From assembly GCF_947503375.1 (NCBI RefSeq), contig NZ_CANNDQ010000003.1, positions 248,001-312,000 of the forward strand: a stretch of 64,000 nucleotides of DNA, given 5' to 3'. Under the pieces are notes generated by a model. It was not told where the DNA came from. It was given only the letters and a program-made list of their open reading frames with translations, and ran no database searches. This document shows, one piece after another, positions 16,573 through 24,301 of this stretch. The DNA comes from an uncultured Psychroserpens sp. Its GTDB lineage: Bacteria; Bacteroidota; Bacteroidia; Flavobacteriales; Flavobacteriaceae. Made by a program: the position numbers and the translations under genes. The first letter of the stretch is position 1, and every line of letters begins with the position of its first letter.

Positions 16573-16761
16573 AAAAAAGGGGGAGAGATATCTATATCAA
16601 TATTGGTACAAAGATAAACTCGTAAAATATTATCATCAAAAGACTACGGCATAAAGCCAACGCTTCGCCCACAACTCATTTATTCCGTTTCCTTTTGAGC
16701 AGAAATTTTGTCTTCCGTTTGGGTTCTGCAAAAATATTGTTTAATCTAAAATTTAAGTATT
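16573..16761. repeat. Non-coding element B, copy 1, upstream of the ParB-like gene
   Basis: About 190 bp that closely match 18623-18816. Shared features are a minus-strand promoter, two TTCCGTTT boxes exactly 30 nt apart (16683-16690 and 16713-16720), a hairpin (GCAGAA 16699-16704 with TTCTGC 16724-16729) between the boxes and the gene, and a final ATATTGTTTAATC block 16-29 nt before the ATG. In the second copy the hairpin arms are different sequences that still pair. Confidence 0.7.
16609..16641 (-). promoter_or_regulatory. Leftward Bacteroidetes promoter in element B copy 1
   Basis: Read on the minus strand: TTTTG (16641-16637), a 20-nt spacer, and TATCTTTG (16616-16609), an exact TAnnTTTG. 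The same promoter with the same spacer length is conserved in copy 2. Transcription would start near 16603 and run left across element A toward the KAP gene end. Confidence 0.6.
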
Positions 16762-18558
16762 ATGACAACAAAAGCGAGTACTGAAAGTAAAAACGGAAAG
16801 GCATCAGCTACCGTTAAAAATGAGGTCAAGAAAAAATTGACTCAAAGCGTCATTGGACTTCAAGTTCAAGAACTACCTATCGGAAGGATTATCCCAGACC
16901 CGATGCAACCAAGAAAAACCTTTAACGAGGAAGCTCTTAAGCAGCTGTCTGAAAGCATCGAAGAACATGGTGTTCTACAACCTATCACAGTCCGAAAATC
17001 TGGAAGAGATTACGTCATTGTAATGGGAGAGCGTAGGTATCGTGCAAGTAAATTGGCTAAAAAGAAGACAATTCCGAGTATCGTAAGAGAATATGATAAT
17101 AATGATGTTCTGGAAATTCAAATTATCGAAAACCTGCAAAGACAGGATGTTGAACCTACCGAAGAAGCTGAGGCGGTTGCGTTCCTAAGCGAAAAATATT
17201 CGCTAACGGAGATTTCAAAACGCTTGGGTAGAACAGAAAACTTTGTAAGACAACGTTTAAAATTAGCAGGTCTAATTGAAGGTTTTAAAGTGTTTGTTCG
17301 AAATGGCGAAATGACGATTTCGTTAGGTGTAGGTGTTGCACTTTTCGAGCCAGAGGAACAGCAAATGATGTTGGAAACAATGGGCCAGGATTTTAATGCC
17401 CATCAAATTAATCAGATGATTAAAAACCAGACCTACGATTTAGAGAATGCACCTTTCGATGTAGTCGATGAAAAGTTGATTACTAAAGTAGGAGCATGTA
17501 CAACATGTCCGTTCAACGCAGCAAATCAAGGTAATCTGTTTGGCGATGGTAAAATGGTGTGTACAAAATCAGCCTGTTATGAAACGAAGAAAAGCAAGTC
17601 GTTTTTGAACTTGATTGAAAAATCGAAGAAAGAGAATGTGTTGTTGATTCCTGAAATTCGCAAATACTGGGCAGATGACGAGAATAACCAGCTCGTTATA
17701 TCGCAACTGGAAAAAAAGGGATTGAAAGTCTACCTTCTGGATGATATTGAAATAATCGAAAAGCCAATTAAACCTACAATTGAAGCAATTAAGACGGAAT
17801 ATCAACATTACGACTATTCTGAAGATGAGCTAAAAGCCGAACTTGAAGAAGCAAATCAGAATTACAAGGGAGAATTGGAAGTGTATAATTCCGCAAAAGA
17901 AAATGGATTTGTAAACGGTATTATGTTTCATCCAAAAACGTATGTACATAAAGTAATTTTTGTGAAGCTAGTAGAAGTTTCAAAAATCGAAAATTCTACA
18001 TACTCGGAACCGTTGGCCAATAGAAAAATGGCAGAGTGTTCGCCTGAAGAGCAAATCGTTAAAATCAACGAAAGAGAAATCAGAAAGCGACATATTGAGC
18101 ACAACAAGCAATTTGAAGACATAGTTCAGATGATTCGTCAAACCGATTATATCGAAAAGAAGAAATCACTTTCGGTAGATGAAATGGTAGCTTTCTCATT
18201 AACCCTATATGAAAACAATGTGGATTATGTAGGTCGGCAAAAACACTTTTCAAAATTATTGGGTAACACATCTAAAAAGACTGATGTGGAAACTGTCGAG
18301 AACTTCAAAAAGAATTTCAAAAAGGAAACCTTTTATAAGTTGATTCGGTATATCCTTACCAAGCAAGTACATTTTGGCGAAAGCAATCACGTTAATAACT
18401 TAACGAACATTTCATTCTACAATGCGATGCAAGGGTATTATAAAACTAAAATTGCCAATATTGAAAAGGAATATGCAGAAGAGAGAAACAAGCGTGAAGC
18501 ACGTTTGAAAGAGCGCATAGAGAAACTTGAAAAGAAAATTCAGGAATTAAACGATTAG
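16762..18558 (+). CDS. ParB/RepB/Spo0J-like DNA-binding protein of the ICE backbone
   Basis: A 598-residue protein. After a Lys-rich N-terminus comes a ParB/Srx-type nuclease-fold domain (IIPDPMQPRKTF, LQPITVRKSG, VMGERRYRASKLA, IENLQRQDVEPTEEA). A ParB helix-turn-helix follows (LTEISKRLGRTENFVRQRLKLAGLI). Then a Cys motif (CTTCPFNAANQG...CTKSACY) is typical of the ParB-like proteins of Bacteroidetes conjugative elements. A long charged C-terminus ends in a coiled coil (EEYAEERNKREARLKERIEK-like, last 40 residues). No parA lies beside it. A role in maintenance or regulation of the circular form is inferred. It is preceded by element B copy 1 and followed by a strong terminator. Confidence 0.88.
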   Translation: MTTKASTESKNGKASATVKNEVKKKLTQSVIGLQVQELPIGRIIPDPMQPRKTFNEEALKQLSESIEEHGVLQPITVRKSGRDYVIVMGERRYRASKLAKKKTIPSIVREYDNNDVLEIQIIENLQRQDVEPTEEAEAVAFLSEKYSLTEISKRLGRTENFVRQRLKLAGLIEGFKVFVRNGEMTISLGVGVALFEPEEQQMMLETMGQDFNAHQINQMIKNQTYDLENAPFDVVDEKLITKVGACTTCPFNAANQGNLFGDGKMVCTKSACYETKKSKSFLNLIEKSKKENVLLIPEIRKYWADDENNQLVISQLEKKGLKVYLLDDIEIIEKPIKPTIEAIKTEYQHYDYSEDELKAELEEANQNYKGELEVYNSAKENGFVNGIMFHPKTYVHKVIFVKLVEVSKIENSTYSEPLANRKMAECSPEEQIVKINEREIRKRHIEHNKQFEDIVQMIRQTDYIEKKKSLSVDEMVAFSLTLYENNVDYVGRQKHFSKLLGNTSKKTDVETVENFKKNFKKETFYKLIRYILTKQVHFGESNHVNNLTNISFYNAMQGYYKTKIANIEKEYAEERNKREARLKERIEKLEKKIQELND

Positions 18559-18576
18559 CTTTTGTTGTTGGAAGTA

Positions 18577-18607
18577 AGGGTCAGCATTCGTGCTGGCTCT
18601 TATTTTT
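18577..18607 (+). terminator. Strong terminator after the ParB-like gene
   Basis: A 9-bp GC-rich stem (GGGTCAGCA with TGCTGGCTC, loop TTCG) is followed by a T-run (18601-18608). A-rich sequence on the other side is limited, so it mainly serves rightward transcription. The leftward promoter at 18663-18695 faces it. Confidence 0.8.
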
Positions 18608-18622
18608 TTATATAGTTCTTCA

Positions 18623-18816
18623 TAAAAAAGGGAAAGTAGAACCTATTCAATCAATATCAGCGCAAAGGTAAACTCGTAAAATACACCCATCAAAAGACTA
18701 CAGCATAAAGCCTACGCATCATCCAACGCTTATTTATTCCGTTTCCTTTTGAGCTGTGATTTTAGCTTCCGTTTAGGTACTGCTCAAATATTGTTTAATC
18801 AAAAAATCTTAGAATT
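18623..18816. repeat. Non-coding element B, copy 2, upstream of the 55-residue gene
   Basis: The second copy of the ParB upstream region. It has the same order of parts: minus-strand promoter, TTCCGTTT boxes at 18737-18744 and 18767-18774 (again 30 nt apart), a hairpin (TTTGAGC 18748-18754 with GCTCAAA 18782-18788) and ATATTGTTTAATC before the ATG. The 19-base stretch ATTCCGTTTCCTTTTGAGC is identical in both copies while flanking bases drift. Confidence 0.7.
18663..18695 (-). promoter_or_regulatory. Leftward Bacteroidetes promoter in element B copy 2
   Basis: Read on the minus strand: TTTTG (18695-18691), a 20-nt spacer, and TACCTTTG (18670-18663). The predicted start is near 18657, reading toward the terminator hairpin at 18577-18600, so the transcript could be a small RNA of about 60-80 nt. 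Confidence 0.6.
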
Positions 18817-18984
18817 ATGAAACAAGTATCTGAAAAACCCAGCATCTCATTACAAGAAGCAGAAGAACATTATCGAGTAAGTAGTGAAAATTACGATGTC
18901 GATAGTGGAGAAAGTCATTTGGCTTATTACAGGGAAAAGCATCCTGAAAATTACCAGGTATTATTAACTAATTGTTTAACCTAA
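18817..18984 (+). CDS. Small ICE protein, 55 residues, unknown function
   Basis: A short acidic, soluble-looking ORF (starts MKQVSEKPSISLQEAEEHY and ends LLTNCLT) too small for routine gene calls. It starts at the position where the ParB gene starts relative to element B, which supports translation. Its 3' end carries another ATTGTTTAACC block just ahead of the next gene, so the two are probably one transcript. It has no transmembrane segment or recognisable domain. Confidence 0.5.
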   Translation: MKQVSEKPSISLQEAEEHYRVSSENYDVDSGESHLAYYREKHPENYQVLLTNCLT

Positions 18985-18995
18985 AATCTCACATC

Positions 18996-19541
18996 ATGGA
19001 AAATTTAAAAGTAGTTCAGTTCGATTTCGGTTTTGAATGTAAGCCGATATCAGCAAAGGAAAAAGTAGTGAAACCAACTAAAAAGGATAAGAGTGATTTT
19101 GTCTTCGATTTTATGGATTGCCTTGCGAGTCCAATCATTGTTTTTAAATCCGCATGGCAAGATACCATTCCAAAAGACATTCTTGGTAGAATAAAATTAT
19201 CAAGAATAATTTGCTCAATGACAGGAGATAAAATGGCATCATTAACAGAGACTTTAGCCTATATGATGCCAAGAACTTATGAAGCACCAATGCAAACAGA
19301 ATGGGTAAACATTTACACATGGCTGGGACTTCAATATGCAATGCAGACCAAAAGTAAAGACCAATTGGAAGCTATGATTGAAATAGCACCAAAAGAACTG
19401 TCAGATTATGAAAAAGGACTCTTAAAAAATCTGAGATTATGGATTTATGATAAGCGAAGAAAAGCGCTTAAGGGAATTTTGAAAAAGAATAAAGTGTCAA
19501 AAGACGATGGTATTTTAGATATTCAAGAGAAACTGTTTTGA
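18996..19541 (+). CDS. ICE backbone protein of unknown function, 181 residues
   Basis: I do not recognise a domain. The chosen start (MENLKVVQFDFGF) is 27 nt after an ATTGTTTAACC block, the same relation seen for ParB and the 55-residue gene. An in-frame ATG at 18972 would place the start inside that block and is less likely. The protein is Lys-rich, with a helical middle (AWQDTIPKDILGRIKLSRI, TEWVNIYTWLGLQYAMQT). Its last 19 bp overlap the 3' end of jetD on the other strand, so the Wadjet operon was placed flush against this gene. Confidence 0.7.
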   Translation: MENLKVVQFDFGFECKPISAKEKVVKPTKKDKSDFVFDFMDCLASPIIVFKSAWQDTIPKDILGRIKLSRIICSMTGDKMASLTETLAYMMPRTYEAPMQTEWVNIYTWLGLQYAMQTKSKDQLEAMIEIAPKELSDYEKGLLKNLRLWIYDKRRKALKGILKKNKVSKDDGILDIQEKLF

Positions 19542-20443
19542 ATCATTTTTTTTAAGTCGTTAGATTCCTCAATAATCCAATGATTCGTCTCTATAAGTTT
19601 TTTAATCTTTGCTTTGTACTTCTCTGAATACAAATGAGAACTTAAATTTGAAAGTGCTTCTGGTTTATCTTGATTTTTCCAATGACTACTATGTTCAGTA
19701 TCAACAATACTTTTTGATATGGCCGTTGGGAATAAAAGTTGAAGTTCCGGAATTTTTTCTTTGGCTAACTCATAAATTTCTAAACCATCTGCATCCCAAT
19801 CCGCTGAATAAAAAATGGGAAGTCCTCTCGTATCTGCGTATTTTAATTTGGGAACATTTTTTCCACCTGCGTACCAAAGTTCATAATTATTCTCACGAGG
19901 CATTTTGTCTTTTCTTAAAAAGTCTAAATTTTCGCAAAGAACAATTAATTCTGGTTTTTCACATTGAAGTATGTATAGATACTGTTGGTCTTTGTTCTCT
20001 ACAAGTGTAATATCAAGTATTTGATTAATGGCTTTTATTAATGAGTCTTTTTTATCTAAGTACTTGTCATTTTTAAAAAACATTGTTGAGAACCCTCTAA
20101 CGGTTTCTTGTGCTTCAATTAATTGTTCTCTACTAGGTATTAGATTACCACTTTGCTTCTTTGATTGTAATTCAATTAGAGTCTTTATATCCTCTTCTTC
20201 AAATCGTTTCTTTAAAAGATTATGGGTTTCTAAAAAATCAAAATAAATAGGAAACTGGTTTAAATGATGTTTTTTATAATACGAATCAAAAAGAAGCCCA
20301 GGCAAATAGTTTTTACCTACTTCTATAATTTCTTTATTAGATACCAATAGTTGAAAGGATGAATCTTCTTTTAGAGAATGCTTAACTTTAGTTTTTCGGT
20401 CTAAAAAAAGCTGATGTAGAGATTTTAATACAGTCCAATTCAT
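19523..20443 (-). CDS. jetD: JetD-like Wadjet nuclease subunit (toprim fold)
   Basis: A 306-residue protein, shorter than the roughly 350-400 of common JetD. The C-terminal half is a toprim-type catalytic domain, with an acidic strand (ELIVLCENLDFL, Glu171) and the DxD motif (YSADWDADGLEIYE, Asp215/Asp217) as in JetD and topoisomerase VI-A. The N-terminal half (1-160) would be the DNA-binding part. Known Wadjet JetD cuts circular DNA after loop extrusion by JetABC. It starts 2 bp after jetC and ends overlapping the gene at 18996 tail to tail. The toprim acidic residues are intact, so activity is plausible. Short length and divergence are the reasons for caution. Confidence 0.82.
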   Translation of the reverse strand: MNWTVLKSLHQLFLDRKTKVKHSLKEDSSFQLLVSNKEIIEVGKNYLPGLLFDSYYKKHHLNQFPIYFDFLETHNLLKKRFEEEDIKTLIELQSKKQSGNLIPSREQLIEAQETVRGFSTMFFKNDKYLDKKDSLIKAINQILDITLVENKDQQYLYILQCEKPELIVLCENLDFLRKDKMPRENNYELWYAGGKNVPKLKYADTRGLPIFYSADWDADGLEIYELAKEKIPELQLLFPTAISKSIVDTEHSSHWKNQDKPEALSNLSSHLYSEKYKAKIKKLIETNHWIIEESNDLKKMIQNSFS

Positions 20444-20445
20444 TC

Positions 20446-23400
20446 TTAATTTGATTGTGCTTTTAGATACGTTTCTAAATCTTCCCTGCCTTCATTGGTT
20501 TTAAAATAACTATTAGGAATAGGATAGTTAATATTTTTATCGCCAGCACCTTCTATTAAATGATGCAAATACCAACCTTGTTCGGTATCTGAGCCAAATG
20601 GTCGTGGTGTCATTGTAAGAATCTGATAACCGAATTCTTCAGCAATATTTGGGAAAGTGCTAAAATTCAAATTATCTAAATTTGAAACCTCTTCTAAAAT
20701 AAGGAATCGAAGTCCTGGTAAATCAGCATTTAAAACTACGGACAATCTACCTATACCTAGCAGTACAATCGCTGCATAACTTTCGCCAGTACTACCACCA
20801 GATTTTTCATTATCAAACTCATCAGTAAATTTTGTCCTTAACTCAAAATACGTCTTCGGGTCAAGCAAATTAGAAAATTTTATTTTTTGATTAAAACTGG
20901 TGGTTTTCATGAAAAAATTCTCTACAAAACTCTCGACAGATTCACCTAAGGGAAGTTCACCTGCACTATGCACCTGTTGGGATGTGGCCTGTAAATCATT
21001 AATCCAGTTAATATCAAAGTCTGACGGTTTGTTAAATTCCAATTGAAAATAATATTTACCACTAATTTTCTTTCCTTTAAAAAATTTATTTAACGCTTTT
21101 ATAGTTTCATGATATTCATCAAACTTTCCTTTGGTTTGCTTAAAAATATTTAACATCGTTTCATGGATAGCACCAAACATTCTATATCTACTACTGTTAA
21201 GTTGTTTAAGCTCTTCTGAAATATTAGCTGAGTGTTTTATTTTTGGACCTAAAAGGACACGCTCAAGTATTTCAAAGTTATATGTTACTTGTGTAATTTG
21301 TTCGTTAATTTCTGGGTCGTTTTTAATTTGTTCAAATGAGCTTATAATTCCTTTATAATCACCTATATAATTAGTTTTGTTGGATTGAAACTCAGTATAT
21401 AAAGGATTTCTTTCAATACCTGTGTACCTCGATTTATCTATATTCTTGATGTCTAAATCTGGGAAATATTTGTAAAAATCTGTTTCAATTTTTTTACGTT
21501 GATTTTCTAAATCTGTAAGCGATTTTCCCAAATCCAAAGGTTGGTTTTTGAGTGATGGTAAAAATCGTAGTTTTTCTTCCAATTTACTTTTATCAGAACT
21601 ATATTGAGAAGATAGGTTTCGCTCTTTTATGTCGATAGATTCTAACTCTTCTTTAAGTTTTTCTAGCTGATTAGCAAGGTTCTTTTTTTCAATGGGAATA
21701 TTGATTTTTAGCTCTACTTTTTTTAATAGCTTGTTCTCATTAAAAATTTGAGTATTTAAGCTCTGTTTTTTAACTTCAAGATTTTGAATTAAACCTAAAG
21801 AAAGTTTTAAATCTTTTAGTTTAGAAAAGTCATTAATTCTTTGGTCTAACTTTTGGTCAATATGTATTGATTTTTGTTCAAATTTTTCACCTCTAAAAAA
21901 GGATTCAATGTGTGAAAGTTCTTTATCGATTAGACTAATTTGGTTGTTCAGTTTTGTTGTTTGATTAGAAAGTGCTTTCCCAAGTTTGTCTTTATCTTTG
22001 AATAATTGTTTATCTTTTGTTGAAGATATAAACTCTTTTATGCCACCCATACTAAACCAATAACCATCATTTTCAGAATCATTTTCAATAAATTTTTCAT
22101 CCATAAATGCTAAACTTTCAACATACCTAATGCCAGCGATTATTTCATTTGGTTTCTTCCAATGAACACCTTTTAAGATTGCAAATAGAATTGCTTCTTG
22201 ACTTTTAGTTAATGTTTTCTGTTGCGATAAAAGTTGAGCAAACAGAGAGTTTTTCTTATTTTTAGAGAGAAGGTTAAGTAATTCGCGAATGTCCGCTTTA
22301 TTTGATTTGAGTGAACTCTTTCGATTATCAAGTGTCTCTTTTTGGGATTCAATGGTTTGCTCGATGCTTTCAAGAGAACCATAATCTTCAAAAACAGTTG
22401 TAAAATGAGATATTCTACGTTTTATTTCCGAAATTTCAAAAGTTTCGATATTCTTAATAGAGATTTTTGCTTCATTTTCAATTGCAGGTAACTTAATACA
22501 TTCTAATTCATTCACCTTAGATTCTAATGCTTCTATTTTAGCGAAAATGTCGCTGTATTCTTTTAAGTGCTTTATGGTTTTATCAAGATTATCATGTTCT
22601 TTTTTAGCTTTTAGAGCTGCTTTTTTAACTTTTGGGTTATCAGTTTGTAATGATTTAATTAGTTTATTTTCTTCTAATAGTTGTGTGTTTATATCTTTTA
22701 ATGATTGATTCTTTTTTAAAATTTCATTTTCAGTATGCGTGAATTCTACTAAAAGGTGTTCCTTAAATGAATTGAGGTAGAGGCTGTTTAAAGAACTTAA
22801 ATTGGTAAGACGTTCTTGTTTATTTTCTATATCTGCAATTAATTCTTCAAGGTCTTTGTAATCATTAATGAGTTTTTCTAAGTCTGCTTTATGTTTTTCA
22901 TATTCAGATTTAAGGTTGTCTGTTTTATCTTCAAAAAGAAAGCTCTTTAAGCTATCGTCACTATCTGTGTCTAACGTTTTTGCTTTTGAGAACGACTGTA
23001 TGACTTTCGCAAAAGCGTCAAGATTAGATTCTATAGAAAGGTCGATTGGTAATACTCTATTTTCAAATAGGAAAGTGTAAAGTTCATTTTTTTGATTCTT
23101 ATCTGAAAAGCTTCTAAGATATATTTGTTTTTCATCCCTTAGTTTAATGGCAAGTTTCTCTATTGGTGGGATACTATTATCATGAATAAAATCCTTAAAA
23201 AATGGTATGTTGTTTTTAGCAATGCTTAAATCACTTAATTCATTATTATCATTTATACCATGAGCTTTATTAAGAATCCAAAATGATTTGAGTGGTCTGC
23301 TTTTTTTATTGGGTATGTTAACGCCTAAAGTGATAAAGCTATCTTTTTCTACTTCAATATTAATAAAAATATAAGCGTCTGAAGTTTTATAAGGAAGTGT

Positions 23401-23619
23401 GTGAAGTAATCGCGTATTGTTCTTGAAGCTTTCAGTACCAAACGCTATTTTTTGCTTATCTGAGATAAAAAGAATTTGAAAAAGGTCGGCAATAAGTGAT
23501 TTCCCTATTCCGTTCTTTCCTGTGAAATCTGTCCTAATAGGGTGTAATAAATAATCTTGGTTAAAATGCATTATGATTCCAACTGTAGAAAAAGAATATA
23601 TTCGTGGGTATTTAATCAT
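20446..23619 (-). CDS. jetC: JetC-like SMC-family ATPase of a Wadjet system
   Basis: A 1057-residue SMC-like ATPase. The N-terminal Walker A is GKNGIGKS (residues 34-41). Two long coiled-coil regions rich in Glu, Lys and Leu (about 220-370 and 540-720) surround a hinge-like segment. The C-terminal head has an ABC-type signature (SGGSTGES, about 935-945) and Walker B (LRFLILEEVSNLD, about 965-978). This layout and the gene order identify the motor of a Wadjet/MksB-type complex. It overlaps jetB by 8 bp and sits 2 bp from jetD. It would extrude loops on plasmid DNA in the cytoplasm. Confidence 0.88.
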   Translation of the reverse strand: MIKYPRIYSFSTVGIIMHFNQDYLLHPIRTDFTGKNGIGKSLIADLFQILFISDKQKIAFGTESFKNNTRLLHTLPYKTSDAYIFINIEVEKDSFITLGVNIPNKKSRPLKSFWILNKAHGINDNNELSDLSIAKNNIPFFKDFIHDNSIPPIEKLAIKLRDEKQIYLRSFSDKNQKNELYTFLFENRVLPIDLSIESNLDAFAKVIQSFSKAKTLDTDSDDSLKSFLFEDKTDNLKSEYEKHKADLEKLINDYKDLEELIADIENKQERLTNLSSLNSLYLNSFKEHLLVEFTHTENEILKKNQSLKDINTQLLEENKLIKSLQTDNPKVKKAALKAKKEHDNLDKTIKHLKEYSDIFAKIEALESKVNELECIKLPAIENEAKISIKNIETFEISEIKRRISHFTTVFEDYGSLESIEQTIESQKETLDNRKSSLKSNKADIRELLNLLSKNKKNSLFAQLLSQQKTLTKSQEAILFAILKGVHWKKPNEIIAGIRYVESLAFMDEKFIENDSENDGYWFSMGGIKEFISSTKDKQLFKDKDKLGKALSNQTTKLNNQISLIDKELSHIESFFRGEKFEQKSIHIDQKLDQRINDFSKLKDLKLSLGLIQNLEVKKQSLNTQIFNENKLLKKVELKINIPIEKKNLANQLEKLKEELESIDIKERNLSSQYSSDKSKLEEKLRFLPSLKNQPLDLGKSLTDLENQRKKIETDFYKYFPDLDIKNIDKSRYTGIERNPLYTEFQSNKTNYIGDYKGIISSFEQIKNDPEINEQITQVTYNFEILERVLLGPKIKHSANISEELKQLNSSRYRMFGAIHETMLNIFKQTKGKFDEYHETIKALNKFFKGKKISGKYYFQLEFNKPSDFDINWINDLQATSQQVHSAGELPLGESVESFVENFFMKTTSFNQKIKFSNLLDPKTYFELRTKFTDEFDNEKSGGSTGESYAAIVLLGIGRLSVVLNADLPGLRFLILEEVSNLDNLNFSTFPNIAEEFGYQILTMTPRPFGSDTEQGWYLHHLIEGAGDKNINYPIPNSYFKTNEGREDLETYLKAQSN

Positions 23620-24301
23620 TTGTCTGTAATAAGTAGTTCTCTATAAATTCATCAATGTGGGTTATTTCTTTTTCATATAATTTTTGAAAACGATAAATAG
23701 GTTCTTTTAGCTTAAAGTGGATGTCTTCACCCTCGTCTTTAGCCATAGATTCTACCCATCCTAATTTTTCAAAATCTCGTATAGTATTTTTAATATTGGT
23801 AATCACACGCTTCCATTCGTTGGGCGAATATTCATCTCTTATTTCTTTAAACCATAATTTTTTGAAATGCTTACTGTTTTCACCAGATAAAATTTCCTTT
23901 TTAATATCTGGAAATGTTATTTCCTTAATATTTTCAAAGTACCTGTCATAATACATATTTAATAGCATTATGCCCATTACGGTCTGTAAGCTGGATAATT
24001 CTTTATGTCTTCTCGTTGAGCTTAAAGCACCCTTTGAATCTTCTGTAAAATCAAGAAAATAAAATGTGATGTCATCTTTATAGTCTCTTTCTAACTCTAA
24101 ACCATAGAAGTTGGCATAGTAGAACTTTAGTTCTTCAAAATATTTTTTTAGTAACTGGTAGAGGTAATAATTTGAGTCCTTTTGAATGTGTCTGCCACTT
24201 AAAAGTTCTATGTTAAGGTTTGCAAATTTTTCTTTAACATCATTATTTTCTAAAAACTTAAAAGGATGTTCTAAAGAATTTGGTTTATTTTCATGTTCCA
24301 T
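23612..24301 (-). CDS. jetB: JetB-like KITE subunit of Wadjet
   Basis: A 229-residue protein with no single diagnostic motif. It is placed by size and operon position: a small winged-helix protein between the kleisin-type and SMC-type genes, as in JetB/MksE. The C-terminal part (NTIRDFEKLGWVESMAKDEG followed by IHFKLKEPIYRF) looks like a winged helix. It overlaps jetA by 31 bp and jetC by 8 bp, so translation is tightly coupled. It would bind the kleisin and clamp DNA. Confidence 0.78.
   Translation of the reverse strand: MEHENKPNSLEHPFKFLENNDVKEKFANLNIELLSGRHIQKDSNYYLYQLLKKYFEELKFYYANFYGLELERDYKDDITFYFLDFTEDSKGALSSTRRHKELSSLQTVMGIMLLNMYYDRYFENIKEITFPDIKKEILSGENSKHFKKLWFKEIRDEYSPNEWKRVITNIKNTIRDFEKLGWVESMAKDEGEDIHFKLKEPIYRFQKLYEKEITHIDEFIENYLLQTND

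Noticed and set aside
18972..18995. An N-terminal extension (MFNLKSHI) of the 181-residue gene
   Set aside because: It would start inside the ATTGTTTAACC block that precedes three genes at similar distance; MENLKVVQ at 18996 fits better.
19609..20010. A 133-codon plus-strand frame inside jetD
   Set aside because: The jetD frame carries the toprim motif and couples to jetC; the plus frame has no recognisable content.
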